From: Synechococcus sp. CBW1108
Lineage (GTDB): Bacteria; Cyanobacteriota; Cyanobacteriia; PCC-6307; Cyanobiaceae
Length of the DNA: 64,000 bases
Direction: 5' to 3'
Assembly (NCBI RefSeq): GCF_015840335.1
Contig: NZ_CP060395.1
Location: 992,001 to 1,056,000, forward strand
Within the stretch, counting starts at the first letter, position 1; each line of letters starts with the position of its first letter. The position numbers were made by a program, and so were the translations under genes. A model generated the notes under the pieces. The model ran no database searches and had not been told where the DNA came from. It saw nothing but the letters and a program-made list of their open reading frames with translations. Positions 34,114 through 43,571 of the stretch are shown one piece after another.

Positions 34114-34746
34114 TCAACGGTCAGCCCGCACCACCCGGAAGGTGAGGTTGAGGCGCTCCTGCTGCAGCCGCAGCCGCCGGGGGAGGGCGTGTTGCCACCA
34201 CAGCTGGGTGGGGGGCTCCATCAGCAGCAGATCGCCGTTATCCAAAGGCAGGTTGAACGGGGCGCAGCTGGGGCTGTAGCCCGCCGGCGGCGGCGCTCCA
34301 GGAGGCCGGCGGGGGCGAGGCCTTGGCCGCAGGCGGAAATCACGGGCTGCGCCGAGGCTGAGGGAGGCGATCGGCGCAGCGGGATCGAGTTCGGGCTCGT
34401 CGTCGGCGTGCCAGCCCATGGCATCGCGGCCGTCGCGATAGCGATTGAGCAGCAGGGAGTTGAAGCGCCAGCCGGTGAGCTGCTCGAGCGCCAGGCGCAA
34501 CCCAGCAGTGGCCGGCGACCAGGGCTCGATCACATTGCTCAGCCCGCTATAGCGGTAGCCGCAGCCGGCATCGGCCATCCAGCAGGTGAGCCGCGGCAAC
34601 GGATGGCGGCGGCCATAGAGCGTGATCGCCTCCTGCTTCCAGGGCACCTCGGCCTGCAGGCGCGCCAGCAGCTCGGCTGCGGCGCTGGGCCCCAGCCAGG
34701 CCGGCCAGTGGCGCAGCCGCAAGCCCGGGGCCTCCAATTCAGCCAT
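34114..34746 (-). CDS. alkB: AlkB-like 2-oxoglutarate/Fe(II) dioxygenase
   Basis: 210 residues from ATG 34746. Fe(II) ligands: HADDEPELD (HxD) and the histidine in QLWWQHALPRR; the 2OG arginine lies in RLNLTFRVV. FNSLLLNRYRDGRDAMGWHA and PIASLSLGAARDFRLRPR are family signatures (ALKBH2/3-like). Likely repairs alkylated DNA or RNA. Its start overlaps the end of the pseudouridine synthase gene by 8 bases. Two fragments of related genes lie 2-3 kb away. Confidence 0.9.
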   Translation of the reverse strand: MAELEAPGLRLRHWPAWLGPSAAAELLARLQAEVPWKQEAITLYGRRHPLPRLTCWMADAGCGYRYSGLSNVIEPWSPATAGLRLALEQLTGWRFNSLLLNRYRDGRDAMGWHADDEPELDPAAPIASLSLGAARDFRLRPRPRPRRPPGAPPPAGYSPSCAPFNLPLDNGDLLLMEPPTQLWWQHALPRRLRLQQERLNLTFRVVRADR

Positions 34747-35710
34747 CGGCTGCCCCCCGCAGGGCCTCGGGCAACGGTGCCTCCAGCTCGAGCAGGCCGC
34801 CAGCGGGGCAGGGCAGCCGCAGCTGGTGAGCATGCAGGTGGTAGCCCCCATCCCCGGGCAGGGCCTTATCACTGACTGCCCCACCGGCCAGATAAAGCGG
34901 ATCGCCCAGCAGCGGGGCGCTGGCGGCGGCGGTGTGGATACGGATCTGGTGGGGCCGGCCTGTGGCGATGGCAACCTCCACCAACCAGGAGCCCTCGCCC
35001 CGCTCCAGCAGCCGCAGGGCGCTGAGGGCAGCCAGCGCGGTGGGATCCCCCGTGGGGGCCGCGGCCCAGATGCTGCCCAGCCGGCGATGGGGAGATTGGC
35101 CGATCGGGGTGGCCAGCTCCAGGCAGTCGCCAGGCTTGAGGGCCCACAGAGGGGAAGCGGGCACCGGCGGCTGGAGCAGGGCCCGGTAGGTCTTGCGGCA
35201 GGGGCCCGAGCGGGCGGCCAAAGGGCTGGAGCTCTCGCGCAGCAGGGCGCTCAGCCAGGCGCGGCCGGCGCGGGAGCGGGCGCAGACCAGCAATCCCGAA
35301 GTGAAGCGGCCCAGGCGATGCACGGGCCGGGCCGCCGGCCAGCGCAAGCGCAGTTGGGCCAGCAGGGTGTGCTCCAGGAAGCCCCCAGCCGGCAACACGG
35401 GCAGGCCGCTGGGTTTGTCAAATACCAGCAGGTCCCCGTCATCGAACAGGGGGCCTGGCAACTCCGGCACGGCGGCTTCGTGCCAGGGGGGCCGATGCCA
35501 GATCAGATCATCCCCGGCTGCGAGGGGCCCATCGGCCCGGAGCTGCTGGCCGTTCCTGCAGACCTCACCGGCGGCAAGCCGCTGTAGCCACACCGCTGCA
35601 CTGGAATGGGGATAGCGGGCGGCGTAGAGGGCGCTGGTCAGCGCGCCAGCATCAGCTGGACCCACCCGATCGCGGTAGGCATGGCCGCGGTTCAGCCTCT
35701 CGCTCGCCAA
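34739..35710 (-). CDS. RluA-family pseudouridine synthase
   Basis: 323 residues. DDGDLLVFDKPSGLPVLPAG, RPVHRLGRFTSGLLVCARS and EVAIATGRPHQIRIHTAAAS followed by PLLGDPLY are RluA-family motifs. In most members the second motif is HRLDxxTSG with a catalytic aspartate; here it reads HRLG. I recall HRLG variants in some cyanobacterial and plant homologues, so activity is uncertain. Directly upstream is the response regulator gene. Confidence 0.82.
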   Translation of the reverse strand: MASERLNRGHAYRDRVGPADAGALTSALYAARYPHSSAAVWLQRLAAGEVCRNGQQLRADGPLAAGDDLIWHRPPWHEAAVPELPGPLFDDGDLLVFDKPSGLPVLPAGGFLEHTLLAQLRLRWPAARPVHRLGRFTSGLLVCARSRAGRAWLSALLRESSSPLAARSGPCRKTYRALLQPPVPASPLWALKPGDCLELATPIGQSPHRRLGSIWAAAPTGDPTALAALSALRLLERGEGSWLVEVAIATGRPHQIRIHTAAASAPLLGDPLYLAGGAVSDKALPGDGGYHLHAHQLRLPCPAGGLLELEAPLPEALRGAADG

Positions 35711-35716
35711 GAGGGG

Positions 35717-36466
35717 TTACACCACCAGCGCGTGCTCGAGGGCATAGCGCACCAGCTCGGTGCGGCTGGCGGTGCCGGTCTTGATGAACAGCCGGCTCAC
35801 ATACTTCTCCACGTTGCGGATCGAGGTTTCCAGCCGCCGGGCGATCTCCTTGTTCATCAACCCCTCGGCCACCAGCTGCAGCACCGAGGCCTCCCGCGGC
35901 GTGAACACATGCTCCGGCGCACTGAGCGGCTTTTTGGTGCCACCGGTTGCAAGCAGGGAGCGGATTTCAGTGATCTGCTTGGAGAGCTGGCCGATGTCGG
36001 CGTCGGCGAAGCGGGCAGCCTCCGCCAGCAGGCGCTGTTGGCGGTTAACGACGTTATTGACCCGGGCCACCAACTCGTCGGGGTCGAAGGGCTTGGGGAT
36101 GTAGTCGTCGCAGCCGGCCTGGAAGCCGGTGACGCGATCGGCCGTCATGCCCTTGGCGGTGAGAAAGATCACCGGCGTGCCGCCCAGGCGCTCATCGGCC
36201 CGCAGCTTCTTGAGCAGCCCGTAGCCATCGAGGCGGGGCATCATCACGTCGCTGAGGAGCACATCGGGCAGCATCTCCTGGGCCATGGCCCAGCCCTCCT
36301 CCCCGTCGCAGGCGGTGCTCACCGCAAAGCCCTCATCCTCCAGATAGGCCTTGACGGCCGTGCGCAGGCCCGGTTCGTCGTCCACCAGCAGCAGGCGCAC
36401 CGGAGTTGCCTGGGGGATTTGCTGGGCAGCGTCCTGGTCGGGGGGGGAAGTGGATTCTGGGTTCAT
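35717..36466 (-). CDS. NarL/LuxR-type response regulator
   Basis: 249 residues. The receiver domain RLLLVDDEPGLRTAVKAYLE has DD near residue 28, the phospho-acceptor in VLLSDVMMPRLDGYGLLKKL, and K in DDYIPKPFDPDEL. The C-terminal HTH is FTPREASVLQLVAEGLMNKE then IARRLETSIRNVEKYVSRLF. The layout resembles Ycf29-like regulators of cyanobacteria and plastids; no cognate histidine kinase is adjacent. Confidence 0.87.
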   Translation of the reverse strand: MNPESTSPPDQDAAQQIPQATPVRLLLVDDEPGLRTAVKAYLEDEGFAVSTACDGEEGWAMAQEMLPDVLLSDVMMPRLDGYGLLKKLRADERLGGTPVIFLTAKGMTADRVTGFQAGCDDYIPKPFDPDELVARVNNVVNRQQRLLAEAARFADADIGQLSKQITEIRSLLATGGTKKPLSAPEHVFTPREASVLQLVAEGLMNKEIARRLETSIRNVEKYVSRLFIKTGTASRTELVRYALEHALVV

Positions 36467-36486
36467 GGGGGCCAGTCTGCAGGGGT

Positions 36487-36987
36487 TCAGCGGGGTGGGC
36501 CAGGCAGGGCCTGCTCGGATTCCCGAAGCGTGCCGCTATAGCCCAGCTGTCGGGCCAGGGCCGCCAGGCCAGCCGGGTCCTTGCCGGCCTGCTCGGGGAA
36601 ACAAGTGGCCCACCACACCAGCTGGTCAATGCGGTTGGCCGAGGTGATCGCGCCGCCGGGGTTGAGGGTCCGCACAAAGAAGGTGAAGCCATTGCTGGTC
36701 ACCCGCAGCGGCGCCTCAGGGGTACAGCGAATTGTTTCGCTGCGGACCTGGACATTATTGGGTTGCTCATCCCAGAACTTGATCCGCCACAGGCCTGGAT
36801 TGGCTGGATCGGCCACCGCGCCATAGATACCGAAGGCCTGCTTGCCGCCCAGCCCCGGACGCTCCTCCAGCAGGATCAGCCCCGGCGGCCGCGCGTCCTC
36901 GGGCCGCACCCCGCCACCCTCGGCCCACACTGGCGGCGCCAGCAGGGCGGCCAGGGCCACCAGGGCGAGGGTTCTGATTGGCAACAT
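36487..36987 (-). CDS. Exported conserved hypothetical protein
   Basis: 166 residues from ATG 36987. A signal peptide (MLPIRTLALVALAALLAPPV then WA-EGG) is followed by a small domain with FGIYGAVADPANPGLWRIKF and WWATCFPEQAG. No known catalytic motif. Conserved-looking small periplasmic or lumenal protein of unknown function, divergent from nifS with 20 bases between starts. Confidence 0.7.
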   Translation of the reverse strand: MLPIRTLALVALAALLAPPVWAEGGGVRPEDARPPGLILLEERPGLGGKQAFGIYGAVADPANPGLWRIKFWDEQPNNVQVRSETIRCTPEAPLRVTSNGFTFFVRTLNPGGAITSANRIDQLVWWATCFPEQAGKDPAGLAALARQLGYSGTLRESEQALPGPPR

Positions 36988-37007
36988 GGACTCCTGCACG
37001 CAGCTCC

Positions 37008-38144
37008 ATGCTGGCCTACCTCGACCACCACGCCACCACGCCCTGCGATCCGGCGGTGGTGGCCGCAATGGCGCCCTGGTGGAGCGAGCACTGGGCCAAC
37101 CCCGACAGCCGCCTCTACCGCCCGGCCCTGGAGGCCGCCGCCGCCGTGGAGAAGGCCCGCGGCCAGCTGGCCCAATCCCTGGGCGCCCTACCGCAGGCGG
37201 TGATCTTCACCAGCGGCGCCACCGAGGCCAACAACCTGGCCCTCAAGGGCGTTTGCGAGGCGGCTCTAGAGCATGCCAACCCGCGCCGGCGCCTGCTGAG
37301 CCTGGTGAGCGAACACCGGGCCGTGCTCGATCCCCTGGCCTACCTGGGGCGCCACGGCTTCCCGCTGCAGCTGCTGCCGGTATCGCCAGACGGCCTGGTG
37401 GATCTCGCCCAGGTGGAGGCTGCCCTCGGAGACGACGTGCTGCTGCTCAGCGTGATGGCAGCCAACAACGAGATCGGCGTGGTCCAACCCCTGGCCGCCA
37501 TTGCTGAGCTCTGCCGCCAGCGCGGGGTGCTGCTGCACGTGGACGGCGCCCAGGCCGCCGGCCACATCCCCCTGGCCATGGCGGAGCTGGGCATCGATCT
37601 GCTCAGCCTGAGCGGCCACAAGGTTTATGGCCCCAAAGGCGTGGGAGCTCTGCTGGTGCGGCCGGGGTTGCGGCTGGCACCGCAACTGCACGGTGGCGGC
37701 CAGCAGGATGGGCGCCGGGCCGGCACCTTGGCGGTGCCGCTGATCGTGGGGCTGGGGGAGGCGTTGGTGCTGGCCGAAGCCGACCGGGCCGACCGGGCCG
37801 CTCGGCTTGGGGCCCTGCGCGACCAGCTCTGGTCCGGACTGCAGCAGCTGGGGGGGGTGGGGCTCAACGGCTGCCTGGCCCCCAGGCTGGCCCACAACCT
37901 CAACGTCACCGTCGAGGGCGTCGACGGCCAGCAGCTGCACCAATTACTGCGCCGCCAGCTGGCGGTGAGCAGCGGCTCCGCCTGCAGCGCTGGCAGCCCC
38001 TCCCACGTGCTGGCCGCCGTGGGCCGCTCCCGCCAGGAGGCGGCCGCCTCGATCCGCTTCGGGCTGGGGCGGGGCAGCACGGAGGCCGAGATCGATCTGG
38101 CCCTCGCGGCGGTGACGGAGGCGATCATCGCGCTGCGCCGCTGA
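37008..38144 (+). CDS. Cysteine desulfurase (NifS/IscS type)
   Basis: 378 residues from ATG 37008. YLDHHATTPCDPAVVAAMAP, FTSGATEANNLALKG, the PLP lysine in LSLSGHKVYGPKGVGALLVR, and the catalytic cysteine loop SSGSACSAGSPSH are all intact. It makes persulfide sulfur for Fe-S clusters and thionucleosides. Followed by a vapBC insertion before the DUF456 gene. Confidence 0.93.
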   Translation: MLAYLDHHATTPCDPAVVAAMAPWWSEHWANPDSRLYRPALEAAAAVEKARGQLAQSLGALPQAVIFTSGATEANNLALKGVCEAALEHANPRRRLLSLVSEHRAVLDPLAYLGRHGFPLQLLPVSPDGLVDLAQVEAALGDDVLLLSVMAANNEIGVVQPLAAIAELCRQRGVLLHVDGAQAAGHIPLAMAELGIDLLSLSGHKVYGPKGVGALLVRPGLRLAPQLHGGGQQDGRRAGTLAVPLIVGLGEALVLAEADRADRAARLGALRDQLWSGLQQLGGVGLNGCLAPRLAHNLNVTVEGVDGQQLHQLLRRQLAVSSGSACSAGSPSHVLAAVGRSRQEAAASIRFGLGRGSTEAEIDLALAAVTEAIIALRR

Positions 38145-38277
38145 AGGTCCGCCATCGCAGAGCGGCAGGAGCGCACATCCCGTCACGTCGACGGCAGCGG
38201 AGCCACGTCCACAGCCCTTGAGGTGGCCCTGCTCAGCTGAGGCCTCAGACGCCAGAACCAGCCAACCGCCAGATCCA

Positions 38278-38302
38278 TGGGATAGCCTTTATGGATATCC
38301 CA
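38278..38302. promoter_or_regulatory. Inverted repeat before vapBC module 4
   Basis: TGGGATA (38278-38284) and TATCCCA (38296-38302) are exact inverted arms with an 11-base spacer, 13 bases before the vapB start. Two half-sites one helical turn apart suit a VapBC operator. Confidence 0.55.
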
Positions 38303-38315
38303 CTGCACAGCAGCC

Positions 38316-38552
38316 ATGGTGGCGGTCACCAAGCTCTTCCTCAGCAACCGCAGCCAGGCCGTGCGCATCCCGGCCCCGCTGCGCCTGCCGGATTCCGTGA
38401 CGGCCGTTGAAGTGCGCGCCTGCGGCCAGGAACGGATCATCGCCCCGGTGGGCAGCAGCTGGGACAGCTTTTTCCGCGACGGCCCCACCGCCTCCGACGA
38501 CTTTCTGGCTGAGCGCCCATCCCAGGGTCAAAGCGAGCGGGAATCGCTCTGA
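38316..38552 (+). CDS. vapB: VapB/VagC-type antitoxin (module 4)
   Basis: 78 residues. TKLFLSNRSQAVRIPAPLRL then PDSVTAVEVRACGQERIIAP is the AbrB-like fold of VagC/VapB antitoxins; the C-terminal WDSFFRDGPTASDDFLAER is the usual toxin-wrapping tail. 8 bases before its toxin gene. Confidence 0.88.
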   Translation: MVAVTKLFLSNRSQAVRIPAPLRLPDSVTAVEVRACGQERIIAPVGSSWDSFFRDGPTASDDFLAERPSQGQSERESL

Positions 38553-38560
38553 ATCAGCCG

Positions 38561-38959
38561 ATGCTCCGCTATCTGCTCGACACCAACATCTGCATTTACG
38601 TGATCAAGCGAAGGCCCCAGGAGCTTCTGAGCAGCTTCAATCGCCACGCCAGCCATATGGGAATCTCCACGATCACCCTGGCGGAACTGCTGCATGGCTG
38701 CGAAAAGAGCAGCGATCCCAGCCGTAATCTGGCGGTTGTGGAGAACTTCTACAGCCGTCTCGAAGTGCTCGCCTATGGGCCAAAAGCGGCCCAGCACTAT
38801 GGCCAGATCCGCACCGATCTGGAACGCAAAGGCCAACCCATCGGCGTTAACGATCTTCACATTGCGGCCCACGCCCGCAGCGAAGGGCTCACCCTGGTGA
38901 GCAACAATCTGCGTGAGTTCAACCGGGTGCCGGGGCTGCTGGTGGAAAACTGGATCTGA
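38561..38959 (+). CDS. vapC: VapC/MvpA-type PIN-domain toxin (module 4)
   Basis: 132 residues. RYLLDTNICIYVIKRRPQEL carries the first PIN aspartate, ITLAELLHGCEKS the glutamate, and GQPIGVNDLHIAAHARSEGL then TLVSNNLREFNRVPGLLVEN the later aspartate and typical C-terminus of the enteric VapC class, whose known members cut initiator tRNA. Confidence 0.92.
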   Translation: MLRYLLDTNICIYVIKRRPQELLSSFNRHASHMGISTITLAELLHGCEKSSDPSRNLAVVENFYSRLEVLAYGPKAAQHYGQIRTDLERKGQPIGVNDLHIAAHARSEGLTLVSNNLREFNRVPGLLVENWI

Positions 38960-38993
38960 GACCCTTCGCCTCAGCCCCGCGGTGAGCTGGGGC

Positions 38994-39506
38994 TCAGCTC
39001 GTCAGCCAGATGAAGCCCAGCACCCCCACCAGGGCGAGCAGGGCCTGGGCCAGGCGGCTCACCAGCATCCCCGCCACCACCGCCAGGCCCACCTGAAGCG
39101 CCCGCCCCGGGGCACCGCGGGCCGCCAGCCACTGGGCCAGGCTGCCCCCCAAGAAGGGGCCCAGCAACACACCCAGCACTGGCCCACCCACCGGCAGGGC
39201 CGGCAACAGACCCAGCAGCCCAGCCAACAGCCCCAACCCCGCCCCGATCGGGGCCCAGCGACTGGCCTGCAGCCGGGCGGGTCCAAGCAGCAGCCCCAGG
39301 GCCTCGGCTGCCCAGCCGAGCAGCAACAGCAGCCCGGCCAGCAGCAGGGGCGGCCAGGCGGCATGCCAGCCCACCGCCCACAGCCAGAGCAGGGCCCCCA
39401 GGGGCAGCAAGGCCAAACCAGGCAACACGGGCAGCAGGGCGCCGGGGATCGCCAGCAGCTGGATCCCCAGGGCAACCCACCAGACCAGCGATGGGTCCAG
39501 CATCAA
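38994..39506 (-). CDS. DUF456-family membrane protein
   Basis: 170 residues, nearly all hydrophobic, about four to five helices rich in Leu, Gly and Ala. The N-terminal PGALLPVLPGLALLPLGALL and central GPVLGVLLGPFLGGSLAQWL (PxxG pattern) match DUF456. Function unknown. Confidence 0.78.
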   Translation of the reverse strand: MMLDPSLVWWVALGIQLLAIPGALLPVLPGLALLPLGALLWLWAVGWHAAWPPLLLAGLLLLLGWAAEALGLLLGPARLQASRWAPIGAGLGLLAGLLGLLPALPVGGPVLGVLLGPFLGGSLAQWLAARGAPGRALQVGLAVVAGMLVSRLAQALLALVGVLGFIWLTS

Positions 39507-39588
39507 CCCTGCCCCGCCATCAAACCATTGCGGGCCGGGTGCGAAAGCCTGTCTCGATCGCTACCGTCCGGCACAACTGCTTTTGATC

Positions 39589-40356
39589 ATGGCGCTTACC
39601 TCTGCCGGCGACAGCCGCCTCAATGTGCTGCAGGCTGTCGAGGAGGGCTGGGCTGCCTTCTGCCGCGCTCCCTGGGTCTTTTTGTTGTTTGAAGCCCTCT
39701 CTGCAGTGATCCTGCTGCCGTTTGCAGCCCTCAGCGCCGTGGGTGGAGCCCGCCTGGCCGCAGTCAACGAGCTGATGGTCGTGCACCCCGTCGGCGCCTG
39801 GATGGCCCTGATCGTTGGCGTGATCGGCTACGTGATCGTCGCCCTGTGGACCGTCGTCGGCCTGACCCGCGGCGCCTGGCTGAGCTTGGAGGGGCGCAAG
39901 CCCTGCTTCGCCGACTTCACCCGTTGGGACCGCCCCGCCAGCGCCCGCCTGCTCGGTTCAGCCATCCTGCTGGCAATCCTGGTGGCCGTCGCCGGAGCCA
40001 TCGCCGCCCTGATCGGTGCCGGTTTGGGCAAGCTCAACGAGGCCCTCACCGTGATCCCGATGGTCGTGGTGGCCATTTTCTTCATCTGGCTGCTCGTCAC
40101 CCAGAAATTCCTGATCCAGGTGTCGCTGTTTGGCACCCCTAAGGCCACCGCCACGATCGGCGCCGGCATGAAGGGGGTGAACCCCAGCTGGTGGATGGTG
40201 CTCTGGCTCGGCATTGTCGAAGGGGTGATCCACTCCATTGCGGCCCTGTTCAGCTACGGCGGGCTGCTGGTGGTTGTTCCGGTGGTGCTGTGCATCTCCA
40301 CCGCCGCCTACCGCCAGCTGTTCGGCAGCGAAGACCGCACCGGCCTGCTCAACTGA
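39589..40356 (+). CDS. Polytopic membrane protein of unknown function
   Basis: About 255 residues with six hydrophobic segments. The N-terminus ([20 protein letters not shown]) and repeated membrane blocks resemble DUF975-like or other glycerophosphoryl-phosphodiesterase-type membrane domains, but no signature is firm. ATG 39589 is preferred over an in-frame ATG 6 bases upstream. It overlaps the end of convergent rsmH by 8 bases. Confidence 0.65.
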   Translation: MALTSAGDSRLNVLQAVEEGWAAFCRAPWVFLLFEALSAVILLPFAALSAVGGARLAAVNELMVVHPVGAWMALIVGVIGYVIVALWTVVGLTRGAWLSLEGRKPCFADFTRWDRPASARLLGSAILLAILVAVAGAIAALIGAGLGKLNEALTVIPMVVVAIFFIWLLVTQKFLIQVSLFGTPKATATIGAGMKGVNPSWWMVLWLGIVEGVIHSIAALFSYGGLLVVVPVVLCISTAAYRQLFGSEDRTGLLN

Positions 40357-41233
40357 GCCGCCGCCGCGCTACCCGCAACCGGGCGCTGCGGCTGCGCGGA
40401 TTCTCCTCCGCCTCTTCCGGCGTGGCCTGAATCGCCTTGCGCGTCACCCGCTCCAGCCGCCCATCGCTGAGGAAAGCGGTCTTCACGCGCCGATCCTCCA
40501 GGGAGTGGAAGCTGATCACCCCGAACAGGCCGCCGGGTACCAGCCAATCCGGCGCCGCCGTCAGCAGCCGATCGAGGGCACCCAGCTCATCGTTCACGGC
40601 GATACGCAGGGCCTGGAAAGTGCGGGTGGCGGGATGGATGCGGCCCCGGCGCGCCTTGGGTGGGTAGCAGCCTGCGATCACATAGGCCAGGGCGGCGGTG
40701 CCGCTGAAGCTCCCCTGCTCGGCCAGGTGCTCCTTAATCTTGCGGGCGATGCGGCGCGACAGGCGCTCCTCGCCGTAGGCATAGATCAGATCGGCCAGCT
40801 CCGTCTCGTCGAGCCGGTCGATCAACTCCCCGGCGGTCTCGCCGGCCGCGGGGTTCATGCGCATGTCCAGCGGGCCGGCCAGCCGGAAGCTGAAGCCCCG
40901 CACCGCCACGTCGACCTGGGGGCTGCTCACCCCCAGGTCTGCCAGCACCGCCACTGCCGGCTCGGCCGGGATGTAGTCGGCAAAGTTGGTGGCCACGATC
41001 GTGACGCGATCAGCAAACGGGGCGAGGCGCTCGGCGGCGGCGGCACGGGCGCTCGGATCCTGGTCCAGCCCCACCAGGTGCAAGCCGGGATTGGCCTGGA
41101 GCAGCAGGGCGCTGTGGCCGCCGCCGCCGAGGGTGCAATCGATCAGCAGTCCTTCGAGCTCGGCAAAGGTCTCGAGCAGCGGCTGGGCCAGCACCGGCAG
41201 GTGGGCAAAGGCTGCGCCTTCGGGGTCAGCCAT
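40349..41233 (-). CDS. rsmH: 16S rRNA (cytosine(1402)-N(4))-methyltransferase
   Basis: 294 residues from ATG 41233. [13 protein letters not shown], the SAM motif [37 protein letters not shown], and [15 protein letters not shown] are RsmH (MraW) signatures. Modifies the ribosomal P-site region. Its start lies 8 bases inside the upstream hypothetical gene. Confidence 0.95.
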   Translation of the reverse strand: MADPEGAAFAHLPVLAQPLLETFAELEGLLIDCTLGGGGHSALLLQANPGLHLVGLDQDPSARAAAAERLAPFADRVTIVATNFADYIPAEPAVAVLADLGVSSPQVDVAVRGFSFRLAGPLDMRMNPAAGETAGELIDRLDETELADLIYAYGEERLSRRIARKIKEHLAEQGSFSGTAALAYVIAGCYPPKARRGRIHPATRTFQALRIAVNDELGALDRLLTAAPDWLVPGGLFGVISFHSLEDRRVKTAFLSDGRLERVTRKAIQATPEEAEENPRSRSARLRVARRRLS

Positions 41234-41831
41234 GGGCTGCCGCGGTGGGCAGCAGCCAACGGGCCAGCCGCTCTCCCCAGGCTGCTCGCTGCCTAGCCAG
41301 CCAGGATTCACTCTGGCGGAACTGGCGGCAGAGGCCCGGAAGTTCCTGTTCGAGCTCGGGATGGCCGAGGGCCTCCAGCAGGGTCTTCAGCAGGCCCAAC
41401 TCGGCCGTGCCCCCCTCACCATCGGCCGCCGCAAACAGGCAGTAGCAACGACCCACCGCCAGACGGTGGGCGCCATCACCAAGGGCGGCCAGGCCCGCGC
41501 CGATGCGGCCCAGGTCGGGGCTGTCCCGCATGTTGATGCTGCGCAGCTGGCTATCGGAGAGCTTGAGCCGGGCCAGGCATTCCCGGTAGAGCTCCCATTC
41601 CTGCTGGCCAAAGCGGCCATCGGCCAGGCTCAGGGCCAGGGCACCCTGCACGATCACCAAGCCCTGGTCAGTGGCCTGAACGGCCGGGGGCAGCGCCGTT
41701 ACCAGGCTGCTGACCAACCGCTGGCGCACCTGGGCGGCACGACGCTGGCTTGGGGCCAGCAACCAGGTCGACAGAGCCCCTGCAGGCCGGGCCAGGAGGC
41801 GGTGCAGCAAAGAGCGTTGTCGCCGGGCCAT
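41226..41831 (-). CDS. Conserved hypothetical protein, TerB-like layout
   Basis: 201 residues from ATG 41831. Basic N-terminus ([16 protein letters not shown]), then helical acidic repeats [20 protein letters not shown] and [20 protein letters not shown], the DG..E pattern seen in TerB-type metal-binding helices. Function unknown. Coupled by overlap to rsmH and divergent from ndhH. Confidence 0.65.
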   Translation of the reverse strand: MARRQRSLLHRLLARPAGALSTWLLAPSQRRAAQVRQRLVSSLVTALPPAVQATDQGLVIVQGALALSLADGRFGQQEWELYRECLARLKLSDSQLRSINMRDSPDLGRIGAGLAALGDGAHRLAVGRCYCLFAAADGEGGTAELGLLKTLLEALGHPELEQELPGLCRQFRQSESWLARQRAAWGERLARWLLPTAAAHG

Positions 41832-41931
41832 GGGGGAACTGCCGCGGGAATCACGGCCAACCTTAGGGAGAGTGACTACGCGGCCACAAGGTTTCCTAAA
41901 GTGGTTAGAACGCCCTACAAGCCACGGCCCC

Positions 41932-43116
41932 ATGACGCAGCTGGAAACGCGCACGGAGCCGATGGTGGTCAACTTCGGCCCCCACCACCCCTCAATGCAC
42001 GGGGTGCTGCGGCTGGTGGTGACTCTCGACGGTGAAGACGTGGTGGATTGCGAGCCGGTGATCGGCTACCTGCACCGCGGCATGGAGAAGATCGCCGAAA
42101 ACCGCACGAACGTAATGTTCGTGCCCTACGTGAGCCGCATGGACTACGCGGCCGGCATGTTTTACGAGGCGATTGTGGTGAACGCCCCCGAGCGGCTGGC
42201 CGATGTGCCCGTGCCCAAGCGCGCCAGCTACATCCGGGTGCTGATGCTGGAGCTCAACCGCATCGCCAACCACCTGCTCTGGCTTGGCCCCTTCCTGGCA
42301 GACGTGGGCGCACAAACGCCTTTTTTCTACATTTTCCGTGAGCGGGAAATGATTTACGACCTCTGGGAAGCGGCCACCGGCCAGCGGCTGATTAACAACA
42401 ACTACTTCCGCATTGGTGGTGTAGCCGCAGACCTGCCCTACGGCTGGCTGGAGAAGTGCCTCGACTTCTGCGACTGGTTTGGTCCCAAGATCGACGAATA
42501 CGAGAAGCTGATCACCAATAACCCGATCTTCCGGCGGCGAATCGAGGGCCTAGGAGTAATCAGCCGCGAGATGGCGATCAATTGGAGCCTGTCAGGTCCG
42601 ATGTTGCGTGCCTCGGGCGTGCCCTGGGACCTGCGCAAGGTGGATCACTACGAGTGCTACGACGACTTCGACTGGTCGGTGGTGACAGAACAGGAGGGAG
42701 ATTGCTTTGCCCGCTATCGCGTTCGCGTCAAAGAAATGCGCGAATCCCTGAAGATCCTGCGCCAGGCCTGCGAGATGATCCCTGGGGGGCCCACCGAAAA
42801 CCTCGAGGCCCGCAAGATGGCAGAAGGCAAGGGGGGGCCATCCTCGGCCTTCGATTTTCAATACGTGGCCAAAAAAGTGGCCCCCACCTTCAAGATTCCA
42901 AGCGGGGAGCTCTACACCCGGCTGGAATCGGGCAAGGGCGAAATCGGTGTGTATATCCAGGGCAACGACGACGTCACCCCCTGGCGCTTCAAGATCCGCG
43001 CCGCCGACTTCAACAACCTGCAGATCCTGCCCCACATTCTCAAGGGGGCCAAAGTGGCCGACATAATGGCGATCCTGGGCTCGATCGACGTGATCATGGG
43101 CTCGGTAGATCGTTGA
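41932..43116 (+). CDS. ndhH: NAD(P)H-quinone oxidoreductase subunit H
   Basis: 49-kDa-type peripheral subunit beside the quinone site. 394 residues from ATG 41932. [46 protein letters not shown], and the C-terminal [18 protein letters not shown] are diagnostic. The usual Ni-binding cysteines of related hydrogenases are absent, as expected. Fourth ndh locus in the window. Confidence 0.97.
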   Translation: MTQLETRTEPMVVNFGPHHPSMHGVLRLVVTLDGEDVVDCEPVIGYLHRGMEKIAENRTNVMFVPYVSRMDYAAGMFYEAIVVNAPERLADVPVPKRASYIRVLMLELNRIANHLLWLGPFLADVGAQTPFFYIFREREMIYDLWEAATGQRLINNNYFRIGGVAADLPYGWLEKCLDFCDWFGPKIDEYEKLITNNPIFRRRIEGLGVISREMAINWSLSGPMLRASGVPWDLRKVDHYECYDDFDWSVVTEQEGDCFARYRVRVKEMRESLKILRQACEMIPGGPTENLEARKMAEGKGGPSSAFDFQYVAKKVAPTFKIPSGELYTRLESGKGEIGVYIQGNDDVTPWRFKIRAADFNNLQILPHILKGAKVADIMAILGSIDVIMGSVDR

Positions 43117-43171
43117 TTAGCATCAACCGCTGACCCCGTTTCTGCGCCGGATTCAACAGGCAGGCTTCCTG

Positions 43172-43513
43172 TTGCCCGCCGGGTTGACCGGCTATCTCTG
43201 GCTCAAGGGCGGCTACTCCCACCTGCCGGGCTGGAGCTGCCCACTGCGGGCGCTCACGGCCATCCCCTGCCCCACCTGCTTTCTCACCCGGGCCACCGAG
43301 CTGGCGTTGCGGGGGGATCTGGCGAGTTCGCTGGAGCAGCACGCCTTCGGGCCTCTGGTGGCAGCGGGGCTGATCTGGTGGAGCATCGCGGCGATTCGAA
43401 AGCGGCAGCTGCGGCCCCTCGCTCTGCCCAACTGGCCCCTGGCCTGGGCGGCGGCGGGGCTGCTGGGCTACTGGATGTTGCGCCTAGGGCTCGGAGCCTT
43501 CCCCTCGGGGTGA
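43172..43513 (+). CDS. DUF2752-family small membrane protein
   Basis: 113 residues from TTG 43172; the open frame reaches 43121, with no ATG or GTG. WSCPLRALTAIPCPTCFLTR carries the CP.....PCP.C.LTR signature of DUF2752, followed by two hydrophobic helices. The upstream residues (TPFLRRIQQAGFLL) look native, so translation may begin at a non-standard codon near 43130. Function unknown. Confidence 0.72.
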   Translation: MPAGLTGYLWLKGGYSHLPGWSCPLRALTAIPCPTCFLTRATELALRGDLASSLEQHAFGPLVAAGLIWWSIAAIRKRQLRPLALPNWPLAWAAAGLLGYWMLRLGLGAFPSG

Positions 43514-43571
43514 GGGCAGCAAAGAGGAAACAAAGGAGGGACCAGATGAGGGAAAAGATTGCCTTCAGCGC

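Noticed and set aside
36978-37007. N-terminal extension of the cysteine desulfurase
   Set aside because: The ten extra residues (MATWTPARSS) are not family-like; ATG 37008 gives the standard MLAYLDHHATTP start.
38144-38277. Possible RNA gene between nifS and vapBC
   Set aside because: No tRNA-like cloverleaf or terminator was recognisable; only the inverted repeat at 38278-38302 stands out.
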